A stretch of 64,000 nucleotides of DNA from Blepharisma japonicum. Lineage: Eukaryota > Ciliophora > Heterotrichea > Heterotrichida > Blepharismidae. The notes under the pieces were generated by a model. The model was not told the DNA's origin and searched no databases. It was given only the letters and a program-made list of their open reading frames with translations. The translations under genes were made by a program, and so were the position numbers. The DNA is taken from NCBI GenBank assembly GCA_949751835.1, contig CATKHK010000020.1, forward strand, positions 372,001-436,000. The letters run 5' to 3'. Below are positions 36,136 to 47,627 of this stretch, one piece after another. The first letter of the stretch is position 1; each line of letters starts with the position of its first letter.

Positions 36136-37677
36136 TTAAGAAAATTCAAAAATTAGTGGGGTTGATTGAGTTTCTAAATTTTCATCTTCAAAGCCAAAAA
36201 AGTCTTTAAAAATGCTTATTACATATTGGTATACTTCAGTTGTCATAAATTGTTGAGCATGCTCCATAGCGTCTAAGCATTTAGTTTGGTCTAGTAAAAT
36301 ACAAATTGTGTTGTCTTTTGATCTTGTATTTTCAGCTATTTCTTCACCACATATCAAAGCCCTTTTTACAAATTTTAATAGATTCATAACAATTTTAGGC
36401 TCAACTGATTTGATTCCTTCACAAATGTAAAGAAAATATTCATTTTTACAAATTACTAGCATCTGCTCAGTATTTGCGACTTGTGAAATATTTCGAAAAG
36501 AATAGCTAGCTTCAAGCCTAGTTAAAATATCAGCGTCAATTAGCCCAGAAACCACTTTTTCAAAAATTTCATGATTAATTATCTGAAAAATGCATTTTTT
36601 GTCACATAATAAATTGCTTATTATTTTTTGAACTAATCTTCGTGCATTTTGGTTTTTATTTCCTATTATCTTTAATAATAAATCTAATACTCCAAATTTC
36701 AATAATTCTTGATTTTTCTCCAAAAAAGAAATGCTTGCAATAAGTTTTAAAATCTCAAATTTTATATCTGGGCTATCTAATTCAAATTTTTCTATACAAT
36801 TTTTTATAATTTTTTCGTCAACTGCAATATTTAAATATTTAGGACTCTGATTGTCAATTAAAAATCTTAATGCAGAAAATATATCATATATAATTTCTAC
36901 ATCATTTGAATTTCCTAACAAAATGAACATTTCTCATAAAATATTCAAAATTTCTATTGGAATTTCTGAGTTAGTTCTGCATAAATTGCTAATACAAAAA
37001 GCAATTGTTTTTGCCATATTTGTGTCTTTATTGATATTTATTGTTTGTAATAGTCTATGCAATATGCTGTGGAATGAATATTTTATGCTGATTTCTTGTC
37101 TGTACTTTTCGTTATCTCCACATATATTTGCTAACGCGTATATTGAATTTTCTGTTGTTATAGGTTTATTTTCATTAATAGCCCCAAGAAGGGCGTCAAT
37201 AACCCCAAAATTCACGAGTTTTTCTGTAAGTGGATTTTTATAAATAAATATACACAAAATTCATGCAGCTTTTCCAGTAATTTCATCAGGAAGATCGTTG
37301 TTTAATATATCAAAAAGCATATTTGCATAATCATCTCTATACAATTCTATTAAATCCTGTTTATTTTGTATTAAAATTTTCGCAAATTCTTTTAAGCAGT
37401 CTTTAATTTTATCAATTTCTTTGTTTTCATATAAAAAATTGTAAATCAGTAAAAGCTTATTTTCAGCTGTTTGTCTTGAAAAATCTTTTATCAAAGAAAA
37501 CTCTTCACTAAACTTTTCTATCATATTTAGGCGCGATCTTTCAAATCTTTCACTTCGCTTAGTTTTTCTTAATTTAACTGTATATTCTTCTGTTTTTCTT
37601 TGTAGATCTTTTGTATTGACTGACATAAAATTTTCTTTTCTGGACTCGAAGTAATCATTTGTATTTATGACGCTCAT
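36136..37677 (-). CDS. Importin-alpha-like armadillo protein
   Basis: 513 residues, ATG 37677, stop TAA, with TGA as Trp at 37261 and 36931 (plus-strand coordinates). Importin-alpha carries cargo with nuclear localisation signals into the nucleus together with importin-beta. The N-terminus has an IBB-like basic stretch (KLRKTKRSERFERSRL, about residues 34-49), the pattern that binds importin-beta. The rest is armadillo-type helices; ENSIYALANICGDNEKYR, FGVIDALLGAI and FGVLDLLLKIIGN follow the repeat pattern. The usual strongly conserved Trp/Asn ladder is only partly evident, so it may be a divergent family member. It is convergent with the DUF229 gene on its left and divergent from the coiled-coil gene on its right. 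Confidence 0.78.
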
Positions 37678-37983
37678 TTTTATTATTTTCTAAAGACTTA
37701 AATTAATTTCTAATTCGAGAAATTCTAAAATTTATATTATAAAGCTTATTTAGCAAACATTTTGAAAAAATAAATTTTATTTTAAATCAGAATTATTTTA
37801 ATTATAATTTTATTAGCATAGTAAATTACGTCAATAATTTTACTTCATTTTAAAAATTTTGATAATTTGCTATCTTATTCAATTAAACCCATATTAATTC
37901 TTCTCACTTCCCACCATTTTGTGACAAATTCGAAGTTTGATCTTGGCCTTATTCTGAATTAATTTTTGATATAATTACTTAAT
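37678..37983. promoter_or_regulatory. Divergent intergenic region
   Basis: 306 bases between the starts of the importin-like gene (minus) and the coiled-coil gene (plus), so it must carry both promoters. It is strongly AT-rich, with no motif that can be named. Confidence 0.4.
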
Positions 37984-39102
37984 ATGGATTCTTGCTCCTC
38001 TGATGAAGAAAACTCTAAAATCGAATCTTGGGTCTCTATACGCTTCTTGAAAGAAGCAGCCAATATTCAATCAGTCTATCGTCAACGCAGCAGAAGCTCT
38101 TCAATAGACTCATCTTCTCCAATCCCATCTGAAGAGCCTAGCATCACCGTTGAATGAAAGCCGAACGGATTTGTTAATCAAAGTATCTGTTTCAGCGCGG
38201 TTAATCGAAATATAACAATAGAAACCCCAAAGCCAACTGAAACTTCTCCTGATTTTGAAGAGTTGCAGTGCTTACTTCAGCATAAAGATGCAAAAATACA
38301 AAAAATTCGACAAAAATCCCAATGTTTATTAGAAAAATCAAATAAAGATTTAATTGAAGCAAAATTACACTATAAACAAGCCAACCAAGAAATTGCCACT
38401 TTAAAGAAAATGAATGAGCTTATTAAAGAGCAAAACTCCAAACAATTAGAAGATTTGCAAATTCGACATGAAAGAAAACTCCAAAAAGTCAAGCAAGATG
38501 TAGATAATTATTTAAGTGAATTATATGAAAAAGCTGCTGTATATGTAACAGAAAAATTAAAAATTTCTCACAGAAAAGAAATAATGGGGTTAAAAGAGCA
38601 ATATGAGGAGAAAATTAATAGGATGAGGATGGAGTATGAAGGAGAAATAGACCAAAAGGATTATGAATATCAGCAGCTTTTAGAACAGCTGGAAGAGCAG
38701 ACTGAAGAGTTTACTGAAGAAAATTCTGAAAAATACGCAAATTTAATTAAAACTCATGTGCAAAATGAAAGGGAAAAGAAAGAGAAAAAAAGGAAGAGAA
38801 AGGATGGAAAAGTAGATGCAATGATGAGACAAGTGGAAGAACAGAAATTAATAATTGAGTCGCAGCAAAGGATTATTGATGACTTAAGTAGGGAACTGCA
38901 GGACTCCTTTAGGAGAAGATCAAGAATTAGTAGGATGCCGAATAAGAGTTGTCATGCTAAATCACAAAAGAGTTTTCAAGGGCTGCTGGATCAGCTAAGC
39001 TGCTTTTTGGATACTGCAGACCCAAATACTTCGAGAGAGCTTGAAGATTCTCTAAGAGGTTTTCAAAGCCGTCATGGAAGTTCAGAAAAATTAAGTTTTT
39101 AA
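37984..39102 (+). CDS. Coiled-coil protein
   Basis: 372 residues from ATG 37984 to TAA; one TGA near residue 59 is read as Trp. A Ser-rich, probably disordered N-terminus (RQRSRSSSIDSSSPIP) is followed from about residue 93 by a long, highly charged heptad-rich region. This runs through IRQKSQCLLEKSNKDL, EQYEEKINRMRMEYEGEI and QLLEQLEEQTEEFTEENSEK to a Lys-rich patch (NEREKKEKKRKRKDGK). A final short coil and a region with FQGLLDQLSCFLDTADPN end the protein. It is probably a structural or cytoskeletal coiled coil; no family is recognised. Confidence 0.75.
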
Positions 39103-39244
39103 TTAGTGTAAATACTCTGTCATTATTCATACTAAATATTTCATTTCAACTGTAAGGCTAACACCCAATTTTATACTTATCACTTACTAATTCCTGCTAC
39201 TTTTCTTACCTATCTATCTTATAGATTAACCAATTATTTTATTT

Positions 39245-42200
39245 TTAAAACATCGATGCATAAGTCTGATATTTTTGAACTGAATCCAGCGAATACCTTT
39301 GGACTAATTCCTCTATTTGCCTTCTTCTCACATGAATTTGCTTTTCATAGTTCGCATGCTTTATCAACCTAATTTGCTGATTGGCATGAATCGCAGTTTG
39401 CCTTACTAGCGGCCCTAACAATTTCCATGGTATTACCATTCCATCTTGTAGCGGCCCAGTATCCACTTCTATTTTTTTTAAAATTTGTATCCTGAACATC
39501 ATAGGGGTTAGTGGATAAATAATAATGACAATAAAATTAAAATGAGTTAACATGGTTTCACGTCTGTAATCTCTCCAATGGTCACTTCATATTATATGGA
39601 CTATATCATTTCCTACATGTCTTTTTTTAAGCACTTGCTGTTCGTCAGATTCAATAGTAGGCATTAAAGGAACAACGTGAAAAATTACATCATATTGAAA
39701 ATCTGCATATGAAATTGTTATATTCCCTGCTGAGCCGCTTGGATCAAGCCCTCCAAGATTTCCTATATGCTGCCTAACATCAACAATAGTTCCTAAGCTC
39801 TGCACAAACTTTTGAAAAGCTAGTGACCCAAAGGAATTCGCTAAAACTTCTTTTTCATCTTGCTGCCCTGGCCCTACATAAATAATTCCAATTTTTATAG
39901 GCTCTCTTGGTTGACAGTTATCAAGTAATACAACCCCTCGATCCAATTTTTCGCCAGATTCTAATGGCACTAGTTTCTGTAGTAAGCCAAAATTTGATAC
40001 AAAATACCTAATCATGCTGAAATTTGGCGCTGGGGGAACTGATCTACTTTCTATTACTTCACATTCTGCTTCTAGCTCTTCTACACTGTCCATTAATCTT
40101 AGCATTTCTTGGCCAGCTTCAATAGCTTTATCTTTTACATAGCATTCTGAGTAAGTATTTGCTATGTAATCTATTAATAGAGGCAATAATGGCTCATCAT
40201 CTAATTTTGTGGGAGGGTCTTGGGAGTTTAATTCAATACTTGTTGATTGGATTACGTTTAAAATTGTTAAAAATTCTTCAGTTTTGGTGGAATTTTCAAA
40301 AATTCGGTAGTCTTCAGACTCTCAGCAAAATTTTCCGAATTGGTTTCTGATAATAAATTTGGCTTTATTAGCGGACAGGATTATTGAAAAAATCACCGAA
40401 GTTCCTAACGCAAAATGCAAAATCTGAGAATTTTCATCCAAAAGTTCATCATCTTTTACCAAAGATTGGAAAACAGCTGATGACTGCTGCTTTAATGGAA
40501 AATTCAAATAATAAATCGACAAAAATGAGCTTAAAGCGTTAATTTCTGCTTCAAGGGTTTGGTTTCCTTCAACACTTATCAATAATATTGATAAAGAACT
40601 GAATAAGTTTGCTAAAATTTCTTCCTTAAATATGATAGGACTCGTCAATAGACAGTGCTGTATTGCGTTTAAAGAGGTTTTTAAGACTTTTTCCCTAGTT
40701 GTGGATACTGTTGTTAAAACTTCTTCTATTAAAAACACAAGTATTTTTTCACATAAATTAGGAAGTATACTTACTAGTGGCTGCAAACAGTGAAATGCTG
40801 CAAGTGCTGTATTGTCTTCCAGACTTAAACATTTATTGAGTATTAAATCTGTAATTGAGGGTAGTGAGTCATGAATTTCTGAGGTGATTTCTTCTAATGC
40901 AAACACTGTTAGGCCATAAAGCACTGATGAAGATAATTCAGGCTTTTCAAGGCAAATTTCTAAGGTGTTTTTTATTATAGGTTTTAAATCAGCATACGTC
41001 ATTGGATCATCAGCTGGATCAAACAGAGGTGTATTTTTATAGTAATTTGGAAAACACATAATATAAAAAATCAATTTTAATGCTTGTGGGTAATTATTTT
41101 CACAAATCTCCAAATAGCTTTTAATTAGGAAATGCATACCAGGAAAATCCAATAATTTTGGAGCTGATTCTAAAATGCTTATGTGTAAATGTGACTTTTG
41201 AGTGCTTAAAAATAAAATTAAGCTGAGTTGCTCTATATAGCAATCCATTGGAAGTTCTTCGCATTTTGTATTGATAAAGAGAGATGTTAGAGTGTTAAAT
41301 GCAATTATTTGTGTTTCTTTGCTTTTACTCATACGAATTAGCCTTGAAAGAATATAAAAGAAAAATCCTAATAATTTACTAGGACTTGCTGATGATAAAG
41401 GATATGAAATAATCAATTTCACTATATCATTTACAGAATTAGCCCAATAATTTTGGACTTTTTCTATGAAATTTAAAGGCTCTCCTAATATATTTAACAT
41501 TTGTAGCCAGTTATCAAGCAAAAGGCATGACTGAAAATTAATTTCTTTTAACTTTCCTGTTAGATCTAGCATGATTTTATGCCAATGCTCTACAATAGGC
41601 TCTGATATTTTTGACCATCTTCTGATAATTTTTGAATAATTAACCCAATCTATAGTCGTTTTCGAAAAAATCGTTGTAACAGTTGACAATAAAAATTCTG
41701 CAGTTGGCTCTATAATATCATGAAATGGTTTGGTCAATGAATGAGTTTCAGCTAATTTTTCAGCTAAATTCAACGAAATATCATGAATTATTTTTCAAAA
41801 ATCCTCCTTCATTCTTAATTTTTCTAACAACTTTATCATGATTTTGCATAAATCAATTCTTTTTGGGCTAAAATCTGAAGAAAAATCAAATAAATTGATA
41901 CAATGTGGCAAATAATCAGCTAAATGTTTCTGTGCAAGTGGGTTATCAATGGATGGTTTTTGGCGTCCATCAATCCATTCTTCAAATAATTTTAGGCATT
42001 TATTAGCAGTTTTGTAGCAAACATCAATATAATTTTCTGACATTTTAAAGGAGAGGCCTAAGGTATTTATAACAAACTCATAGTCACTTACATTGCTGAG
42101 TAAGCAGTCTAAGATTTCTTGGTCTTTGATGCATTTTATAAACCAATTGGAAATTATATACTGCAATATAGGTGGAGTGCCATTTCGGAAACCCCAGTCG

Positions 42201-43057
42201 TTGCTCATATTTTCACCACCTGTGCAGTGTCCTGGGTAAACTAAGAATAATAAAGTCCTTTTTAATAAGTTAAACCATCGTTTAAAATGCTCTTGCTTAG
42301 ATTCAAGGCTAGGAGGAATATCTGCTTCTACAGAATACTCAAAAACTTTGCTAATTAATAGCAATGTATTTTTAATTCCCATAGTTAATGATTGTCCAGT
42401 CATTTGCTCTAATTCTTTTAATTCCTTCGTCGTTGTAGATGGTGTTGATTTCCTTACTGCTTCCTGTGCTAAAGCCAGCCATGGAAAATGCAGAGGATTC
42501 GGCCCAGTTGTCAATATCGACCTATCTGGGAAAATTATTTCTACGCTATCTTCAGACCGAAACTGAGACAAATCCAATGACGCCAAAAACAAATGCTGCA
42601 GATAAGGCAAATTTATATTATAATTCAGCAGATTCAGCACCAAAGTAAAGCCAATGTCCCTTAATTCTCATCTATTGTCCTCATACAGGCACACACAAGC
42701 AATTTCCTGAGCTTCTACCACACGGTTCATTTGTCCATATCGCGTGATCTCAATCAATGACTTGAAGACTGCTAAAATGTCATCCCAGGACACATTTTTT
42801 CCTTTGCTTTTGGAGCCTTCTAGGTTACGTAGAAGGCTTAAGCAGATATTGGAGGCGTCTTCTCCATATTCCTTGAAAAATTCATGCAATTTTTCATTGT
42901 AGCCTGGATATGAAGCAGATTTTTCTAAACTTTTTGTTATCTGTAATAGTATTGAAAATCGCTTTTTTAGAGGCTTGCTGGAGTCTTGGAGATAGTTAAA
43001 TTTCGCTTTTTCTTCCTCGTTGGGTTTTCCTGTAAACCAGCTTGTAAAGCCTTTCAT
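39245..43057 (-). CDS. Rap/Ran-GAP domain protein (RalGAP/tuberin type)
   Basis: 1270 residues from ATG 43057-43055 to TAA. The frame opens slightly upstream at 43075 but only with TTG. TGA is Trp at several junctions (42668, 41795, 40322, 39587). The C-terminal ~200 residues form a Rap/Ran-GAP domain, which stimulates GTP hydrolysis on Rap, Ral or Rheb-type GTPases. FGSLAFQKFVQSLG, then FHVVPLMPT and KKRHVGNDIVHIIW are characteristic, and the Asn of HVGND (about residue 1150) is the catalytic Asn thumb. The long N-terminal part is helical, HEAT-like, as in RalGAP-alpha/beta and tuberin. The start resembles RalGAP N-termini (FTSWFTGKPNEEEKAKF). The GTPase target cannot be told from sequence. 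It is convergent with the coiled-coil gene, 142 bases away. Confidence 0.85.
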
Positions 43058-43306
43058 ATTTAGAAAATTCGCCAAAGAGAAATTTTAGAGCTAATTTGAA
43101 AGAAGGAATGGGGAAGTTTGGAAAAAATATTAAATAGCGGTAATTAAAGAATAAATATAGGTGCAATTGATTTTATATAGGTTTTTTATGGACCATTTTA
43201 TAGAGGATTTAGACTATTTTGGTATTTGTCATTGGTTTATTTTTTATAGTTATTTATTAGAAATGTTTATATTATACAAAAATTTTTAGCATCGATTTAA
43301 ATTTTC

Positions 43307-44419
43307 TTACATATTCATAAACTCTGAAAATGTTATTTTCCCTGCCTTTTTACTGTTTTTTTCTCTTAATTTATCATCCTTTTTACAATTCTCATCAGCT
43401 AAAGATGGATTTGAATCAACTTCTTCACATTCAGGATGCTCTATTGTAGGGAGACGATTATAATTCATTGTTTTTTTAATATGGCTTTCATAGAATGTTA
43501 TAGCGTTTTTAAGTTTTTCAATACAATTTTGATACATGTCCAATGCTTTATAATAGTCTTTAATTTTCGACCTCAAATGAATCTTTTTAGGGTCATAACT
43601 CACTAATTTTGACCCTTTATATTCTTGCTCAAGTATTGATAATGTGCCTATAATTACTTTCAGCTTATTTTTCGAATCGTTAAGCTCTTCTTTATATTTT
43701 CCAATCATTTTTTTAATTTTTTTCTCAGAAAATTTTGCTTGTTTATTTTCATTTCCTAAACTTGAATTTTTATCGTATTTAAGATTTTGTTCATTTTTAC
43801 TATTTTCTTGTAAAAGCTCTTTTTCGTCTTCTTTTCTTTGAATCAGAGAAGTCATTGCCAATTTTAATTTTTGCAGCTCAGAAGTAGATGTATCAAATCT
43901 CAGCTCTTTCCCTATCCCAGGCAAATAAATATAGCTTTCATTATTTTTTATTTCATCTCTTACATCAAATTTTGCAGTTTCATTTAAACTTTTTTGTTTA
44001 TTCAGAGTTTTAGAAAAACTTAAATTTCTTGGGTCTTTTCCTTTGGATTTTCTTAATTTATCAACCTCATCATGGATTACTATATCTTGATAGCTTAAAT
44101 TAGCGACACTTTTTGCCCTTTTTTCCAAAGCATCATTATAAAGTTTTGTGGTAATTTTCTCAATCCTATTATTTTGCTGCAATCATAATTTTTTCTTTTT
44201 TGAAATTTTCTTTTTCTTGATATTTGTATTTGTGTTGATTTCAGGCAAAGTTTTAATTTCTTTTTCAATCTTGAGCTTTATGGGGCTTTCTATTTTGTAG
44301 CTTCAATTTGATGGAAATCTGACTCGGCCTGGCAGAAAGAAAGTGGGAGATGCGTCAGTTTCATGAATTGTTGTGTAGGTTCTGTTAGGGCCTTGTGGGT
44401 TGATGTTTACAAGATCCAT
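43307..44419 (-). CDS. Lysine-rich coiled-coil protein, hypothetical
   Basis: 370 residues from ATG 44419-44417 to TAA, with two TGA codons read as Trp (in SNWSYK and KLWLQQ). A shorter frame from 44182 opens only with TTG. The N-terminus has GPNRTYTTIHETDASPTFF, and a very basic stretch follows (KKKKISKKKKL). Charged helices dominate after residue ~80, including KQAKFSEKKIKKMIGKYKEE and DYYKALDMYQNCIEKLKNAI. The family is not recognised. Its start lies about 217 bases from that of the methyltransferase gene on the opposite strand. Confidence 0.72.
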
Positions 44420-44636
44420 TATTATAAATTTTTGAAGATAAAATTGGCTTTTTTAAATTACTATGAAAAAATTAAATTGTATAATATTAAAGCAAACTAT
44501 AAAAATTAGTTCCTAAAAATCAAAATTTTCTAATTATTTGTTTATAAAAAATAGTTAGTAATTAAAAATATTTTATCAAATAATAAAATACGTCATATTT
44601 GATGTCCGTTTTTCACATATAGATATATATTGATAA

Positions 44637-45527
44637 ATGGATTTGCAGAGAATGCTCTCCATGAATAGCCAAAAGCTGTATTTTGTTGCAAAGCACCATT
44701 TTTCAACTGGCTTAAGTATACCAGAAACCCACTCATATCTAAAAAAAGGCTTCTCTGACTCAAAGAACTGATATACCAAATACGGTACTATGGCAAGCAC
44801 TAAACTTTATCATGAATATCTTCAGTTTATGAGCATGAATGAAGCAACATCTGTATTAGAAACAGGATCAGGTCCTGGCAATGGGATCTCGATTATTCAG
44901 AATTCAATTAGCCCATCCTGCAGTTTTATAGCAACTGATATAAGCCCAGGATTTCTTAAAGAGTTAAAAAAAATAAGAGCTAGGAATTTTTCAGCTCAAG
45001 AAGCAAACATAGAAGAGCTTCCTTTTCCAGAGGAATTCTTTGATCGTTATATTTCTAATATGGCTATCCATAACGCCTCTGACCCCGAAAAAGCATTTAA
45101 GGAGGCTTATAGAGTATTGCAAAATGGAGGAATTTTAGGGGTTTCAACATTTGGTTCCAATGATGAAACCAATACTTATATGGCTCTTATGAAAAAGTTC
45201 AGGAAGTTTATAAATCAGCCATATCACGAGTCAATTTTGAGTAATTTAAGTATTATGGGATCTCCTGAAAATTTTAAAAAATTTGTCAGGAAAATTGGGT
45301 TTAGAAGAGTCATTGGATACTCAGCAATGGCTGTTTACCCTTTTACGACACCTGAAGAGGCTGCTGATTTATTTTTAAGTTTTGGTCCTTTAGATCAATT
45401 TATGAAAAATAATCCTGATCAAGCAGGAGAATTAGAAAACTTAGTAATGAGTCAGCTTTATGAGTGTTTGGTCACTAATGGGACACCAATTGGGTATGAG
45501 TCAACCATTTTAATTGCACTTAAGTAA
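44637..45527 (+). CDS. Class I SAM-dependent methyltransferase
   Basis: 296 residues from ATG 44637, which directly follows an in-frame TAA, so the frame cannot start earlier; ATGs at 44652 and 44661 are alternatives. A shorter frame from 44790 would cut off TGA-Trp and the conserved KNWYTKYGTM segment. Motif I is VLETGSGPGNG (about residues 73-83), with the acidic motif II residue in IATDIS (Asp101). The motif IV-like segment is FFDRYISNMAIHN and post-motif YRVLQNGGILGVSTFG, as in the methyltransferase 11/25 family. The substrate is not predictable. No signal peptide is present. Confidence 0.85.
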
Positions 45528-45930
45528 TTTATATTAAAACCGACATTTAATCTATATCTTTTTAAATCATAATAAGTAATAAATAAAATCCAATAAATCA
45601 CTTATTACAATTAATGGGCTTATTTGATCCAAAATTTATTCTATTTTTTAAAATTTTCTCTCTTGACTTTATAAATTTATGAAAATTATTCACAAAAGCT
45701 TACAAAATTAGTGATTAATGAAATTTAATATAAAATACAGTTTCATATCGAATTAAATTAGCTTATTATTAATTAAAATTTATTTAAAGCCAAGCCAATA
45801 TTCATTTTTCAAAAAATTGGCAAAAAATTTTCTCTTATTTGTATTTCTATGATTTTTTCAAAAAATTCTTTTATGCATAAATACCATATGATATCAGATC
45901 CATTATAATAATCAGCCACTGGTAGAAAAA
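45528..45930. other. Intergenic, nothing recognised
   Basis: A 403-base AT-rich spacer upstream of the Rab gene. A TAATAATCAGCCACTGG stretch precedes the Rab start, but no motif is identified. Confidence 0.55.
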
Positions 45931-46533
45931 ATGCAAAAAGCTCCAACTCAAGTTAAAGTTGTCCTTCTGGGCGATTCTGGTGTAGGCAAATCCAGTCTTG
46001 TCTTGCGTTTTGTCGCAGACAACTTCAAAAATGACGCAGACGCCACTATTGGCGCATCATATATGGGGAAAATCCTTCAGTTCAATGATAAGATGATAAA
46101 ATTCAATATCTGGGATACAGCTGGACAAGAGAGGTATCACAGTTTAGCTAAAATGTACTACAGAGACGCCAATGCAGCTATTATGGTTTATGACATAACT
46201 AAAAGAGACAGTTTTGAAGGACTCAAAAGATGGCACAAAGAGCTTCAAGACTTCGGACCAAAAGACATAGTAGTCACAATTGCAGGAAACAAAGAAGATT
46301 TAGTTGAAACTGAAGCAGTTCCACAAGAAGAAGCGAAAGAGTATGCGAAAAATATTGGAGCTTTATATAGAAAAACGTCAGCTAAAACGAATTATGGTGT
46401 TGAGCAAGTTTTCCGTGACATCGCGACTAAAATGTGCCCGGATCTGGAGAGCCAAACCCCACAAGCAAAGAGAGGGACTATAGTGGTACAGCCAAATAAG
46501 CCTGTAAGTGATAAGAAGAAAGGGTGCTGCTAA
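45931..46533 (+). CDS. Rab-family small GTPase, Rab5/22-like
   Basis: 200 residues, ATG 45931, stop TAA, with no TGA codon. Rab GTPases direct vesicle docking, and Rab5 types act on early endosomes. G1 is GDSGVGKS (14-21), the switch I Thr is Thr39 (ATIGASYMGK), G3 is WDTAGQE with Gln66, G4 is GNKED (119-123) and G5 is TSAK (149-152). GASYMGK and the RYHSLAKMYYRDANAAIMVYD block fit the Rab5/22/31 group. The C-terminal Cys-Cys is a geranylgeranylation site. It is complete and full length. Confidence 0.9.
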   Translation: MQKAPTQVKVVLLGDSGVGKSSLVLRFVADNFKNDADATIGASYMGKILQFNDKMIKFNIWDTAGQERYHSLAKMYYRDANAAIMVYDITKRDSFEGLKRWHKELQDFGPKDIVVTIAGNKEDLVETEAVPQEEAKEYAKNIGALYRKTSAKTNYGVEQVFRDIATKMCPDLESQTPQAKRGTIVVQPNKPVSDKKKGCC

Positions 46534-47187
46534 TAAATACACTTAATTTCATTATTATTTTAGGAAACTGTTAGTAAGCCATTAGTGAAAATTGGGGATT
46601 AAGTTTTACTTTGATTAGGATAATAGCATGCTATTAAAAAATTTTGAAGATAGAAAATATGGCTTGCCAGGAGGGGTTAGTTTCCTTTACATTCCTGTAT
46701 AAGCAATTGCAAATAATTTTTAAGTCTTACATATCAATCTCAAGATTTCAATGACATAAATTTGAAAATTTATAAAAATATTTCAGATAAATGCCCTTTA
46801 TTAAATTATTCTTTAGCCATATCAGTTCAGCTCATTCCACCAATATCTAAAATTCTCTCTTTGCCCACAATATGAAAAAGATTATTAAATTTGATTCTGA
46901 TTTTTTTGAAATTAGCTATTTTCTATATCAATGCACAAGCAAGGTGAAAAGGCTACTAAGCCAAAAAAATACAAAGGATACAATCTTTAGCATCCGCATA
47001 TCAAATTATAACTTATTTCATCCATAGAAAAAACAAATAAACTTCTCATAAAATTTTTTAAACCATAATTATTTCTAAAACCTAGAAAATATAGCACTCC
47101 TTTGACAATTGGGAATTCTCTAGGTTTATATCAATACCAAATGCATTTTCTTAACTTCTAAATGGTGTTTTATAACATTTTTATTGG
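46534..47187. other. Intergenic, nothing recognised
   Basis: A 654-base AT-rich spacer between the Rab and ribosomal protein genes. No gene or repeat was seen; the small ribosomal protein promoter should lie at its right end. Confidence 0.55.
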
Positions 47188-47526
47188 ATGGGGAAGCGCA
47201 CAAAGAAGGTTGGAATTGTTGGAAAATACGCAACAAGGTACGGTGCTTCTCTCAGAAAGATGGTCAAAAAGATTGAAATATCTCAACACGATACTTATGA
47301 GTGTGCTTTTTGTGGGAAAAAGACTGTGAAGAGAACATGCGTCGGAATCTGGAAATGCAAGCACTGCTGCAAGACCATTGCTGGAGGAGCTTGGGCACCA
47401 ACAACTGGAGCTGCTCTTACAGCACGTCACAACATTCAAAGGTTGCGCAAGTTAATGCAGACTGGAGCTGCCCAAACTACAGAAGCCACACCACAAACCC
47501 AACCACAAGCACCAGCTAAAAAGTAA
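47188..47526 (+). CDS. RPL37A: 60S ribosomal protein eL43 (L37a) with extended tail
   Basis: 112 residues, ATG 47188, stop TAA. The N-terminus [13 protein letters not shown] and [19 protein letters not shown] match eL43 closely. The zinc ribbon has Cys39, Cys42, Cys57 and Cys60 in the CX2C...CX2C pattern. eL43 is normally ~92 residues; this one adds an Ala/Gln/Thr/Pro-rich tail of about 20 residues (from [12 protein letters not shown] to the end). It may be an unstructured C-terminal extension. Confidence 0.95.
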   Translation: MGKRTKKVGIVGKYATRYGASLRKMVKKIEISQHDTYECAFCGKKTVKRTCVGIWKCKHCCKTIAGGAWAPTTGAALTARHNIQRLRKLMQTGAAQTTEATPQTQPQAPAKK

Positions 47527-47627
47527 CCTAAGAATTTTCACATAGTTGAAGCTAAGAATTTCTTGTTAAAATTAAGCAAATAAATTGGAAAATAATCTCA
47601 AATTGTTAGGAATAAGTTCATTAGAAT

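Noticed and set aside
42348-42648. Two overlapping plus-strand frames in the RalGAP gene
   Set aside because: Shadows of the GAP gene on the minus strand.
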